Origin: Aculops lycopersici
Lineage: Eukaryota; Arthropoda; Arachnida; Trombidiformes; Eriophyidae
Reading direction: 5' to 3'
NCBI GenBank assembly: GCA_015350385.1
Contig: WNKI01000005.1
Coordinates: forward strand, 2,254,698-2,318,697
DNA: 64,000 nt
The stretch's first letter is position 1, and each line of letters begins with the position of its first letter. Shown here in pieces: positions 40,870 through 54,147 of this stretch. A program made the position numbers and the translations under genes. The notes under the pieces are model-generated. The model searched no databases. It was given only the letters and a program-made list of their open reading frames with translations, and was not told where the DNA came from.

Positions 40870-42872
40870 CCTGATCGATGATAATGGGATTATAAGTTTG
40901 CCGTTTTTCAATATCGGCTAGGGAATGCTTGGTTGTTTGTGATAGATAAAGTACTTAAATATATTGCTTGTTATTCAGTCATTTGCTTCTCCACAACCCA
41001 ACCCTCTTCATTCAAACCAATGCATTGTTAGCAATGCTATCGGAATGATAAATTAATAAAGGATTATCATGATTCAATAATTACGAATAGATGACATGAA
41101 TTTTGGACAATGTAACAGTAGGCCCATGAGAGAGCCCTGTGAACTTTGTGTCAACGTAAAATGTGTTTGAGGGAACATAAAAACCTTGTGCCAGCGGCAA
41201 CTTGTAAGCCCCAGCTCCTGCAGACTGCAACAGTGGCAGCATTTCCCTTGTCTCTGCGTTCGCCTCTTGTGTGCTTCATTCTGCGAGAGGCCATTGACGG
41301 CGACGACGATGACGGCGGCTGCATTGCAAGTAGCACACAAGAGGGATCACATTAGCTTTTTACATTAAAACGGTAGCTTGTATTTTGATTATGTTCGCTG
41401 GGGGTGGCGATCATTTCTTTCCCCTCAACCACAGTTCGCCGAGCGAACTTTTCCAAATTTTGACCCATTCGCCACGAGTTACCTATAGGATCTGTTTAAT
41501 CCCGCACATGTGTCCAGTCCTTCATCTGTTAGTTTCAATTTATGAGTTATAACTATACAAATTATATGGAAAAAGTAGAAGTATTATACCTTCAACTAGA
41601 TATCAAGTAGTAAGGGCTTAGCGAGGTAAAACGGAACCACACAATGAATTGCACAAAATCAAGCGATAGCTACGCGAAAGATCTGTCTTGAAGACTTATT
41701 GATCAACTGGCATTTGCGAGGTTCATATGATGGTCGATCGGATTGGGATTATTCAAGGCATCAGGCAAGGATTTGCGCAATTTCGCAATGAAATCAACCA
41801 TAAGCTATCATGAGAAAAACATAATCCAATCGCTACCAAATTGATGGACTTGAGCAACTGGTGGTTTAGTGTTGCGCGTGGTTAGTGATCATAATCCAAG
41901 TCCTTGTACCCGCAACTACTCATTTTCGCCAATATTGACTTGCCACACGCGAATGGATCATTGACCAATATAATCCCAGAGACCAACGACTTCATTTGAA
42001 TATAACTGCATCTAGTGGCTGGACCACCAGTTAGGGAATGAGCCGAATATAGTCGCTAGGTGACTATTTGGCAGTACAATCCTCTTCTCTTGCCCAATCA
42101 TACTGACGATGACATGACGACAAAGTTTAACAAGATCGCTATGTGTTGTTTTCGTAATCGGATGCAAAGCGGTAATAGAGCCATTGGTTACCATGATTGC
42201 AAATGCCAATAACAAGTAGCATCATTATCAATCGATTCAATCTTGAAGCGGCATTGAGATACTCGTGCGAGACTAATGAACAAGATAGTCCGTCATGTGC
42301 ACAAAGATCGCCAGTTGCGATAAGGTATTTTTATTGCAACAGTTAAGTTGAGTTAAGTTTATCTTTCTCATTAATATTTTGCTTACAACCAAAAACTTAG
42401 CTATGCCACCAGTACCCAATTTCCGTGGCGCTCACCAAATCATAAAATCACCAAGATACCAATAGTAATACATATAGCAACCAACTAACAACAAACCGCG
42501 CATGTTGACGCATAGCAATCGAAGATTATCTAATGTAATTCTCTCCTACGCGTTGCATCATATTATTAGAAGAAAAATAGGATCACAATTGAATCGATAG
42601 CACTACGTAAAGTATCAAACTGTTCAAACATGACGAACAAGAGGATCATTTGTTACAGACTAGCAAACCCTCAAGCATCTATGGTATTTGACCAGCTTTA
42701 TTCATTAGTGCTCACTTGTTAGCTAATCTTGAGCTTGGTCGCTTACATCAAACATTGGCCATTTGGAAAACTTGTTGCACATAATTCGAAGTGCAATTAC
42801 AAGCTCGCAAAAATCCAAGTTCTCCAATTGTGCAACAGGCAAGTCTCATAAGGAATCTATCAGTTATCTACA
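40870..42872. promoter_or_regulatory. Divergent upstream region of neurobeachin and PHKA
   Basis: A 2-kb gap between two genes pointing away from each other. It should hold both promoters. Small open frames (for example near 41074-41368 and 42012-42215) overlap one another on both strands and show no family features. No RNA gene seen. Confidence 0.4.
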
Positions 42873-45800
42873 ATGACCAAGACAAAGCATGATGAAGTTG
42901 TGGATCAATTGGATCAATTCTACATACAAGGTAAGCTCAATAATCCACGAATAGCAGTCGTTCAGTCATATCTGAAGCCAAACACTAATGATAACTTGCA
43001 ACTTATCACCAACATACAAAACAGCCAAGCGACAAATACTGCAAAATCAGTCCGCTATTACTGGTCTATTTCCCTCAAACTCGGCAGAGAAGTCTAGTGC
43101 CTCAATCAAGACAAGCCTTTGGGCTGCATCATCAGTTTTTGCCTTGTATTTAGCATACTCTAAGCGCGTAGACAATGATCAGGGTAAAGCACATGATCTT
43201 GGCCAATCGGTTGTCAAGTGCATGCGAGGCATCTTATTTGCTTGGATGCGTCAATCCGAAAAGGTGGAGGCCTTCAAAGCTAATCAAAGTCCAAAACACG
43301 CCCTACATTTGAAGTTCGACCTCAACTCTGGTCTAGCCAACGATTCAGATTATCCTCACTTGCAAATCGATGTTGTTAGCCTCTATCTAATATTCTTATC
43401 AAACTTTATTGCATCCGGTTTAGACATTATATATTGCATGGATGAGGTAACATTCATCCAAAACCTTGTTTACTATGTAGAGAGAGCCTACAGAACACCA
43501 GATTACGGTAACTGGGAGCCAATATCACACAAGCAACCATTGGATTTGCAAACTCCAAACTCCAACGTTCCGCCAGTAGCTCACTCAAATAGTCACTACA
43601 GTGGCTACCAAGAGCCCATCAATTATCACAATTACCACAACAATGGACATATGGGTTCAAACTCTAACACAAGCACCACGACTCCCTTAGATGGAAGATC
43701 CCTTGAGATTCACGCGACATCAATTGGAATGGCCAAGTCTGCACTTGAGGCCATCAATGGATGCAATCTCTTCGGCGGCAAAGGTGCCAATTGGTCGATA
43801 GTATACTCTGATATCGATGCCCACTCCCGTAACAGGAGTATCTTTGAAACTCTACTTCCCAGAGAATCAAGATCTAAAAATACAGACTCCTACCTGCTAG
43901 CAACCATCAGTTGGCCTTGTTTTGCAACAAGTGATCCAACATTGTATCAATCAACCAAAAGCAAGATATTACGCAAGCTTAAGGGTAAATATGGGCTAAG
44001 AAGGTTCCTCAGAGATCCATACGGCACAGTGCTAGACCCGGAATCCATGGAGTATCAAAAGCAAATTGATACTCTGTCACCCACCGCTGGCCAGCAGAAT
44101 GAAAACTCAGGTTATAATCCAGTTCGAGGTGATAGCACACGAGAGCTAAGCTTCAGTAGTACGACTAGCGAGTCAAGTATCTCGCTAACTGCCGATCCAC
44201 CGAAGTTGAAGCAACGAAAAAGTTCATACTTCTCGAGAAAGAATGTGATACGTACTCAAAGTTACCAGTCCCAAGACAGTCAAATCGGACACCCGCTACT
44301 GAGGGTTGAAAGCACCACAAAGATGTCGAAGAAGTTTGAACACATCGAGTCAGAATGGCCGCTCTTTGTTTGTTTCTTGATAATTGATGGAATCTTCAAG
44401 CAAGACATGGAACAGATATACGAGAACGAGAAGTTGCTTTACGAGCGATTGCTCAAGATAGAACCAACTCATGGTGATTACTTGATGCCTAAATATTACT
44501 ACGTGCCACATGAACTGGTCAATAGCGAAAAGTGTCATCCGGATACAGTTGAGCGGGTTGCGAGCGCAGAAGGTAGTTCGAGTGATCAGATATATCTCAC
44601 TGGTCAGTCTATATTGCTCATCACTCGACTCTTACTGGCTGGTCTCGTCCACCCTAACGAACTGGACCCCCTTAGAAGACACATGCCGTCTCATGATAGG
44701 CCAAAGCGAATAGGTAGGTACTCATCGTTTCAAGCGACATCCTCGGATTTAGTGGTTCAAACGGTTCTCATTGCTGAATCGATCAGACTACAAGCGATGA
44801 TGGCAAACTATGGCATTCAAACACAAACTCCCCTCGAAGTGGAACCAGTGCAGATTTGGTCCTCTTCACAGTTGGTTAAGGTGTACGAGTATTTGGGTGT
44901 AAATGAGAAGTTGGGTCTGAAAGGTAGACCCTCGAGACCAGTGGGTGCGCTGGGTACAAGCAAATTGTATCGCATCTGTGGACAAACAATACTATGCTAT
45001 CCTCTGATCTTTGAGGTTTCGGACTTCTATCTCGCCCAAGACATGCTGTTGCTGATTGATGACATTCAGAATGAGCTCAACTTTATCGGCCGCTACTGGC
45101 GTATGTCAGGAAGACCAACAGTCTGTATAATTATTCGAGAAGAGCATCTACGAGACGTACACTTCAGAGACTTGCTTGATCTTTTGGTTCAGTTCAAGAA
45201 TGGCCAGCTCAAAAAGTCAGGCCTCCGTATCAAGACAGGGAGGCTACAAAATCTCATCAGCTCGTCTTGTATTGAGCACCTAGACTTCCTTCACCTGTTA
45301 CCCCATGAGCATCTACCGCAATTCAAATCTTTTCGGCAGCTAGTCGAATCACCCAAACAATCTTTACTCTTGCCCCCTAGCAGTCCAGCCAGTTTTGAGA
45401 CTGCTCAAGCACCGAAGAGTCGGCGATTTTTATGTTCTGCAAGCTCACACAACCTTCAAGCAATCGAAGAGATAGCCTCGAGTGGCGAAAACCTGAACGA
45501 AGAGGGACTTGTGTCGCCAACACCCGATAATGAAGCACCCGCCACTGCCGATGGTGACCTGGATGATCACCTGGATTTTAATGCTTCAATATCGAGTGCT
45601 TATAAGGCCAACTCTCTAGATTTAGACCAAAACTACTCAACTCAACCTTGCAACTCAATCGACTATTATGAATCTTACAAGGATGCACCAACTTGGCCTA
45701 CTCTAATCGAGCTGCTAAGATCTTGTACCGAGTTGGGCGGTCAGTCTCAGTTACTGGCGATCCTATGGGAGCGAGAAGGATCAAAGTATAGCGTCGATGA

Positions 45801-47220
45801 TATTAGTATAGAGGACAGACTTGAGCGTGTTTCTCATCTCGCTTGCCAATCCAGGAACTGGGCGGTGGTTAGGTACTGCAGTGCAGTGCTCAAGCGCTCG
45901 GTAGAATCCCTATCGCCTTGGTTAACTTCAATCCTCGTCAATGGCAAGCAAATTTCGCTTGGAACTGGGGCCAATGAGAAAATCATCAATAACCCGCTCA
46001 CACCAACGGAAATCCATACCTTGATCTATTCAACTCTCAACACCAAAAACCCTTGCGATGCAGTGCTCCAGCAGGAGATTGCTCTCTACATTGGTCGTTT
46101 AATATCTACTCGACCAGATTATTTCGACGGTATCCTGACCATCCGGGTGACAAACTTTATGTCAGCTATGCGAAGTTACCTGACCATCAAGACAAATGAA
46201 TACAAGTTGAAGCAAGAGCAGCTGCAGAAACAGCAACAAGAGCAAACACCACAGCAACAACGTCAACGAGGGGACGAGGGGCAGATTACAAATTATCGAG
46301 CTGCTCACCAAAGGTCTTCACTGATACACAACCATCATAATAACAATCATTACCACCAAGATCTCCTCGACCTAAGGATCAAACAAGAATCCCAGCCGTC
46401 GACATCAACGGGTGGACCGGCGGGCCATTCAAATCATAGTAGCATTTCTGGTCGACCAATATTCGACCTGAACTCAATCCCGAGCCAAACTTCCGGAAAC
46501 CCCTACGATAATTCTTCAGCGACATATTTTAATTCATCTTTGCCTCAGATCAGAATTGATCCACCCCAAGAGGGTAGCTTCAATAGTGGTGCTAGAAATG
46601 TTAGTGCCGAGCCAAGACCTGCAAGATCTGTCAGGACAACGCAAAATCTCGTTGCACGATCTCTAGAATCTCTATCGCCTTCAGATGTCCGCAAACTCTT
46701 GGTTAAAGTTTTGAACGATGACGAGTCGCTAACAATAAGTGACAGGCGACAAATTACGGGTGAACTCTGTCGGGTACCGAAAGATTTTTACGACAAAGTT
46801 TGGTCTTTATTAAGCTGCACCAATATTGGAGTTGTAATTGGAGGTAAATTATTACGATCGATACCCACACTTACGAGTATGACTCAAGACGACCTCAACT
46901 TTGCGCTGAAAGTCGAGTCCCTTTTGAGTGCTATTGATTGCCCCAAGCTCAGACAGGTGAATGTGGAGTTACTAATGGCCTTACATGTTGTGCTTGAAAG
47001 GAATCCAGAGATTCGCTTCGACTCTGAGCCGTTGGATTTAGAGAAGATTATAAATCTATCCTTGGATAAGTTCCGACACGATCATGGACGAGACGACTTT
47101 GGATTGAAGGAGTTTTATACAACCTCCTCGCATACTGTTATGTTGTATGCAGTCAGAACTGTATTCGACTGCCTGTTACCTGTTAAGTACAAGGGTCGAG
47201 CCGAGTGCAGGCCCAGTTGA
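42873..47220 (+). CDS. PHKA: Phosphorylase b kinase regulatory subunit alpha
   Basis: Two exons, 42873..42930 and 43025..47220, give 1417 aa; the intron is 94 bp with a GTAAGC donor. The join gives LDQFYIQAKRQILQNQSAIT, aligning without gaps to the vertebrate N-terminus (LDGYARLVQQTILCHQ). PHKA and PHKB are the large regulatory subunits of the kinase that activates glycogen phosphorylase. Family blocks are GQSVVKCMRGILFAWMRQ, GLDIIYCMDEVTFIQNLVYY, ATSIGMAKSALEAI, ESEWPLFVCFLIIDGIF, GALGTSKLYRICGQTI and, at the C-terminus, RVPKDFYDKVWSLLSC. The CaM-binding/regulatory region before the end is a Gln/His/Ser-rich linker. The GH15-like N-terminal domain lacks the usual DAWVRDNVYS motif; here it reads ASIKTSLWAAS. 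AATAAA is at 47243-47248. Confidence 0.93.
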
Positions 47221-47821
47221 TTGGTGTAATTTAAAAGAAGAGAATAAAGGCGAGACAAACTGTTGAGACGCAACCGGTGTTCTCGGGTCGGTCAGTATAA
47301 TTCTGGAAAACGAAAGTGTAGAAAGACCGATCATTCCAAATTCTTTTTTGAGCTCCATACATTAGATTTTAGAAAGCGATTCTGGAGAGAAGAGTCCTCG
47401 GAAATAATAAATGGATTAAGAGTTATACTTTTTGCAGTTATGGTAGTGGAAAATCTAATTTACCAGATACCTTCCTGCGTCAAATAAACACCCAATCTTT
47501 CCATCATTGCACTCAAATCATCCTGAATAGGACTGTGTTAAGAATCACAATTTTGTCGAAAGTTATGCCTGCTAAATTTTATTATTATTGAGGCCTCGGA
47601 AGGGTATTGAGCATATTTCCGGACCTTGGACCTAACTCTTCCGACTGAATGTGCCAGAAATCTAGACCAATCTTGCGCGAAAGTGGTTTAATTTCAGTAT
47701 CTAACACCTGGTTCCCGCTGGGGACCCTCGGAAACCTAGCGCCGCAAATCTGGATTCTACTTGTTCCATGTTGGCATTCTTTATTAGGGAATTGATTCAA
47801 CAAGTTGTCCGGAGAATAGCA

Positions 47822-48096
47822 AAGAAGACTGCTTTCAAGTGACACCTATATTCCAAAAAGTATAAGTGATTGCAGACATTTGAGGCAACCGGATGCTCAG
47901 AATCTTGTTTCTGAGTCGTTTGCAGGGTTCGTTTTTATGCTAGCCATCATAACTTCGGAATTAAAAGTGACTTTTAGAAGCGGTTTTTTTCGGTTTGTTC
48001 TGCTCGAATTATTGGACACGATTCATGCGCATTGCACACTGTTAGCATTTCTGAAAAAGTAGCATTCGGACTTATGGCGCTAGGTGGTCGGGGGTT
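47822..48096. repeat. Repeat core, copy 1
   Basis: First copy of the highly similar core. An open frame (about 47880-48062) exists in this copy but is interrupted earlier in copy 2, so it is not treated as a gene. Confidence 0.85.
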
Positions 48097-48944
48097 CAAC
48101 AAAACTTGAATTCGGTAGTGAGAGTGGTCTAATGTTGGGGTCAACTGCAAACCATTCTAGTTTTGGTCTGCTTATTTGCCGCTGTGGACACTTACGATTC
48201 GCGATCTTCAATACTCGGTCGAACCTACCGAATTGGGGACCCTTACAAAACCCTTACAGAAGCGCGGACTCTAATTTTTCAAATAATACAGTGCCAGTTT
48301 TTGCATTAAATCTCTCGAGGTGACTAGTCCATTTTGGTGCCATTATTAGTAGTAAAATCGCTACCTCATTTGATATTATGCTCTTAAGAGTAAAAATGAG
48401 GTTTGGACGCTGGTATGTGAATATCTTTCAGCACCAATCTGAACTTATATCCAGAATCTACCTTTAGAATGCAATCAACAGGATTGGACGGCAGAAGAAG
48501 AGTTCTATCATCTAGTGGACTCAGGTTCGGCGATTGCCAGGGATGTGATAATAATTGAAAATCTCATTTACCATATAATCTTATACTATTGCAGCTATAT
48601 AAACTCCCAATCTTTTCGCCATGATACTCGAATTACTTTGAAGAAAACCGTTTTCAGAAATGACGATTGTGTTGAAAGTTATACCTTTTGGAATGATAAT
48701 GAGGCCTCAGAAAAGCAATGAGCATATTTCCGGTACCATGCACAGAACTTATCCGATCGAAGTTGCCCGAGATCTAGCCCGATTTCGCGCACAAGAGGTT
48801 TGATTTTGGTATTTACTGAGCCTTCAGATCAACCCCGGCCCCCTCGATGACCTAGTGCCGTAAGGCGGTATGAGGCTTGTCTATGGTTAGTGATCCTGAT
48901 GAATGTGCTCACAATTGAACCTACAAGTTGCACGGAACATAGCA

Positions 48945-49219
48945 AAGAAGACTGCTTTCAAGTGACACCTATATTCCAAAAAGTATAAGTGATTGCAGAC
49001 ATTTGAGGCAACCGGATGCTCAGAATCTTGTTTCTGAGTCGTTTGCAGGGTTCATTTTTATGCTAGCTATCATAACTTCGGAATTAGAAGTGACTTTTAG
49101 AAGCGGTTTTTTTCGGTTTGTTCTGCTCGAATTATTGTACACGATTCATCCGTAGTGCACAGTGTTAGCATTTCTGAAAAAGAAGCATTCGGACTCATGG
49201 CGCTAGGTGGTCGGGGGCC
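48945..49219. repeat. Repeat core, copy 2
   Basis: Second copy in the same orientation, about 96% identical to copy 1 by eye count, with most differences clustered near the 3' part. Confidence 0.85.
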
Positions 49220-49220
49220 T

Positions 49221-50208
49221 TGCGGGCGACCTAGAAGCGCAGAATATACCAAAATCAGACATTTTGTAGGCATGTCTGTAGCAATCACTGCAAACCCTCT
49301 TTTAGGTTGTTAGACTGTAGGGTTCCAGAAATATGCGCACTACTCTCTTAAGGCATCTTTATCACCTCGAAAGCAATAACTCCAACACCAAGTGAGATAA
49401 TTTGAAATAGTTTCTTCTGTTATCATCTAGAACAAACGATGCACCGTTTGAATACCCAGTTCATCAAATTTGCCCGTCATATCAGCCTAGATTTGGGTCC
49501 ACCGTGGTACTTGTGATCCAAGATAACAGGGTTCCCGGGGGTGGCACTAGGTTGAGCAGTCGATGATGCAGCCTTTTCGCTTCACAAGATGTCAAGAACA
49601 CTGTATAAATCAAGCTCTGATGCACATTTTTTGTCACACAAGCAAAAAACCCTCCGGACCTCATTTCCGTCCTTACGAGACGGACCTGCACATAACATAA
49701 CTAAGATTATTATTATGCATTGTAATTGTTCAGCTAATACCAAGCTATAAATCTTTACTCATGAAGTAGTCATATAGAAGTTTGCAGAAATTTAGTCAGT
49801 AAATTTAATAGTATAATAGTAATATCAGGATGTAAAAATCATTTATAGCGAACAAGTGTAAGCTGATTTAAAATTAAAAAACAGATGAAAGTTGGAAATT
49901 TGTAATTGTTGTTGTTATTGCTGGTATTGGTGAATAAGAGAAACAAAGTGATAGGTGGTTTGTAGCTCAGAGGGATCTTCCAAGGATATTAATATTGCGC
50001 ATTTCCTTCTCCTGTGATCTTATCTTAAGTGTATAGTATCATCCTTTTTTTCTGTCCTCCTCCTCCTTCATCGACTTTCTCTGCCCAGTGCAATAAGTGT
50101 TGATTAGTTATAATGATGGTAATTTGTATCGTTTGCTATTTCAGTGAACGCTCCATAGATCATTTTTCCTCAGGATTAGATTGTCCTAAGTGGATGCGAG
50201 AATCATTA
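49221..50208. other. AT-rich 3' flank of NCKX gene
   Basis: Becomes strongly AT-rich after about 49690 and leads into the NCKX stop codon (-). Presumably holds its 3' UTR. No gene seen. Confidence 0.35.
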
Positions 50209-53200
50209 TTAGCTATCTCCGAAAACCGGACAAGGTGGTGGATTTAGGTGGCCAAAGAGGTTGAATTCTAGCATACAGGTGAGAATGATAAATAGACCAT
50301 ATGCAATAAGTAAGGCCAAACCAAGTCTCGGTTTTAGGGTCCATTCGTATTTGTTCATCAGGTAAATAGTGACAATTAGGGAGAGGAACAATAGAATCAC
50401 GGAATAAATAACACCGCGACTGTTGATTGTGGCCACCACTCCCGGATAAATGGCAGTTTGAATGAACCAAGGCAATGAGAGGCCAATTAGGATATCGAAC
50501 ACATTGCTACCAATGGAATTGCTAACCGCCATGTCGGCCATCCCATTTCGGGCTGCATGAATGGACGAGTAGCAATCGGGAACTGAGGTTCCGGCGGCCA
50601 AAAAGGTGACTCCCATCACGGAGTCGGGAATGCCAAAGGTGTAGCCAATCAGGGTTACCATCCAGACCATAATATAAGAGAATATTGCTGTCCAAATGAT
50701 GCTAATAAAAAAGGTAAACAAATACTTATCTGGATATAGTGTACAATCGGGAATTGTATAATGAAGCACATAATTTACAGGTATCTTTGCCATCCATATG
50801 TAATAATTTTCATGCTCCTCAGGTGGCCGGTTCCAAAATTCATAATCTTCCTTAGAAACAATACTAAACTTGCTCTTACTTGCCGTTGCAGTTCTTGCAT
50901 AAGCCTCCATCCGATCTCTCTGATTTGCCGCGAATTGTTTGCCGCTATTTCCGCCGCTTCCCGGCCTCAGCGGCTCACTTTCTGGTCCAAAATAGTTGAC
51001 CTCGTTTGAGCCAACACTCTTGGCTAGCAAGTTTTGCATTCTTCTGTGCTGGCGCTTGACAATTATATACCTAGCGGCCGATTGAAATCTCAACGTCGAT
51101 CTAAACAATCGCTTGTGTCTCACAACGACCAATTGGGCGGCCAAAAACATTGAGTCATCCCCAATGTCGGTCTGCTTCGCCGGCTTCCCATCCAAACAGG
51201 TGGTTGCGTATTGCTTAGCCCCACCAGCAGAACTCGTTGAGCCTCCAATTCCACCAAACACATCGTCGGGCCCGTCCATTGACACGGCTGATTTTAATAG
51301 GGCAGCAGTCACGGGGTTAGATTGTAGCATTAGAGTTACCTGCTGCTTGAGAGCTTCATTGTGAACCATAATCATGATGTAAACTCCGTAGAGTGCAATC
51401 ATAATGAACGACTCTAGCGCAGTGACGCGCTCGTCGTAAATGAACTGCAGTAGATGATGGAATTTCGAGCGGTTAGTTGATACGATTGGTTAGTAAATGT
51501 TTGATTGGTTGTTAGAAACTGAAACACGTATTGAGATCCATGGACCGGCGTAAGTCATTGGGAATCAAATGAAACTTACCACTATGAGAACCAACACTGT
51601 AAAGGTGTAAAAAACTGAATCCCTGAGCACCGGCCACCAGTTGAGCTGAGCCGTGGACGTGGTCACAAAGGCGCAGAGGCCAATGACGAAGAGGATGTTG
51701 AAAACTGCAGAGCCAACAATTGCACCTGTGCCAACATCGCCCTTGGCCACGAAAACACCCAAAATGGCCGTGAACAGTTCGGGCGCTGAACTTCCGGCGC
51801 TCATCAGAGTGGCGCCGGCAACATCCTCGCTCAAACCCAAACGCTGGGAGAATTCCTCCAGCGAGGGCATAAAGTAGCGCTCGCAAACGAGAGCCAGCGA
51901 GTAGAACATGTAACAGACCACAGCCACATGGATGAGCACTAATCCTCGAATTCGCCACTTATCGCCAATGAAATCGCGCGGAAACTCCAGGTAAGCCTCA
52001 GGTGTGCATGCAGATTCATTCTTTGGCTTGATCAAAAACGTCGGCAACCTAACCAGAGGCTTCTTTTTGGGTTTGATTCTTGCCGGCACGACGGCCGCAG
52101 CTGCTGCCGACTTCGAGGCGGATGTTGTTGCCGCCTTTGCCTCTGTCTGGTTGCTATCCTTTCTATTTGACTTTGGCTTCTCCAGTACCTCTTCAGATTC
52201 CTCGCTGTCTGAGTCTCCATTGCTTCCACTGGTGTCACCGTCACCATCCTCGCCGTCATCGCTTTCCTCAGATTCACTGTTGCAATGCAAACATTGTAAG
52301 CCGCAAGCGGTCGAATGACGATCAAGTGATCGAGATGAGATGAATTAGATGGGATAGAAAGGGAGGATAACAGATCAGTATTCACGTCTAAGCTTACTGA
52401 TGCCGCCATCGACAACCGGAAATCGGAAGCCAACTTCCGACTTGACTGGGTAGCTTATTGTAGCTGCTTAATGTTGAACTTATTGCGCCCAAAGAGTCTG
52501 GAGAGGAGATTATAGCGAAATCGGCTGATGCCCTGTATGCTGGTGTATCCTAGTGAATGCTTTTAAAATCCTCCACTTACCTTCCACTCGTTTCAACTTT
52601 CGACTCCTGCTCCGATGACGAGGACGTCGAAGATTTGCCTTGCTTATTCTTGCCACCTAGTGGTTGTTGTTTAGACTTGCCACCACCTGGCTGTTGCGGC
52701 TGAGATTTAAGCTTCGACGGTTTCGCGATACTTGCTCGAGTTGTTGTTGTTGTTGTTGTTGTAGCATCCAAGTTTTCATCCTCATCCTGTTCGCCATCGT
52801 CTTGCTCCTCCTGGGGCGACTCTGCGTTGCCGACCTTGGACGCATTTTTGGTGTTGCTTGAGGTCTTTGTGGCTGGCGTGGTTTTGCTCTCAGGACTCTC
52901 AATGGATTCGTATTCGTCAGAGCCGCTGTAGTCGGATTCCTCGTTGCTCTTTTGCTCTTTCTCACCTGAACTCGAGGATTCTTTTGTGATCGTGCTTTCG
53001 GTTGTTGTTGTTGTTGTTGTCGTCGTCGTCGTACTCGAGCTTGTTGTTCTGGAAATTTGAGCCGACTTTGCCCGAACTCTCCCCTTGCTCGCGGCTCGCT
53101 TCAATCGAGTTTCGAGAGCCAATTTGGCGCTCAAACTCGATGTTTGCAATCCTATCGCCTCTTTGGTGTCGGTTACTTTCAATTCATTTGCACTATAATC

Positions 53201-53305
53201 ACAGTTTGAGGGTAGACAAAATAACAAGCTTGCAAAAATTGTGGTGCCCGCGAAGAGGAGGAGTACAGTTGTGAGCCGAAAGTTTTGGCTCCCAAACATG
53301 AACAT
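50209..53305 (-). CDS. SLC24A: K+-dependent Na+/Ca2+ exchanger (NCKX, SLC24)
   Basis: Three coding exons, 53305..52581, 52276..51580 and 51444..50209, give 885 aa; phases match and the exon 2/3 join yields VLIVFIYDERV as in family members. NCKX proteins extrude Ca2+ with K+ in exchange for Na+ at the plasma membrane. Visible are an N-terminal hydrophobic signal/first helix (about 9-32), a Thr/Ser/Glu-rich extracellular region to about residue 320 with a poly-Thr run, the alpha-1 repeat (about 388-436; SEDVAGATLMSAGSSAPELF), a large cytoplasmic loop and the alpha-2 repeat (about 747-796; GVTFLAAGTSVPDCYSS, SNSIGSNVFDILIG). The Asp after AAGTSVP, linked to K+ dependence in the family, is present. 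Closest by layout is insect Nckx30C. The final helices are complete. Confidence 0.95.
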
Positions 53306-54114
53306 GATTATTGTCTGATCGATTGATTAGTTAACCGATAGATTGACTGCTAGCTTGATCGTTTATTCACTTGACGAATCGATTGATGTAATAAACACAC
53401 ACCAGCAGAGTAGTGTATTGTATCAATAAGTGATATAATTAGTTAGTAATCATAATAATGATCAACGACTGGACTCTTGAGGTGATCGATCACTTCCTTT
53501 GATTCAAGTATATTATCTCAACTTCTGATATTCGGTAAATCCTTTTTTGCGTCGCTTGTATCTCGTTTCAACCTTAAATTTTCAATCTTGAGGTTTATTT
53601 GCTCGAAAAGAGGAAGTTGCTATGCGTTTTGGGTATTGTTACTCTTGCACCGTCACCCTATCCGTCTCATCCCGCCCACTCGACGCAGGAAGGAAGAAGT
53701 GAGAGAAAAACACTTTTTCTTGACACTCAAGTGCAAATAATATGTTTCTATTTCTTTCTTGGTTCTTCTTCTAAATATATATGTATGTAAGAATGATGAG
53801 TAGCGAGCTGCTCATTTGGGAGATAAAGAAAATGAACTCTCTCCTTCTCTTGAATCAAATTGGATTGTATCTAGATACGACCACACACACACACAAATAC
53901 AATTAATGAATTATTTATTTGCTCTCCATATACTCACACTTACTTTCTCCATCCTTCCTCCTAGATTAACACACCGGTTATGGCAACATCCGTAAGAACA
54001 AGAAGCCTTATTCTATTCTCAACGAACGTAGCAGTAACTTGGCTAGCATCCGCCGGATAACAATGCGCGCAAAAGTGGCGATTTTTTTCCTCCATAGGAC
54101 TCTGCGTAAATGTA

Positions 54115-54147
<33 letters not shown>

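Larger units (their letters stand above)
47370..49220. repeat. Degenerate tandem repeat, period about 1.12 kb, with a near-identical 275-bp core
   Basis: Two units are visible. A core at about 47822-48096 recurs at about 48945-49219 (for example GCTTTCAAGTGACACCTATA starts at 47831 and 48954, a period of 1123 bp) with about 11 differences by eye over about 275 bp. Upstream of each core the two copies remain alignable over about 450 bp but are strongly diverged (shared GAAAATCT.ATTTACCA, GAAAGTTAT, GAGCATATTTCCGG). After each core, similarity fades. No coding frame, terminal inverted repeat or known transposon signature was recognised. Confidence 0.85.

Noticed and set aside
47880..48062. Open frame in the first repeat core
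   Set aside because: The same frame is interrupted in the second near-identical core, and the sequence resembles no protein.
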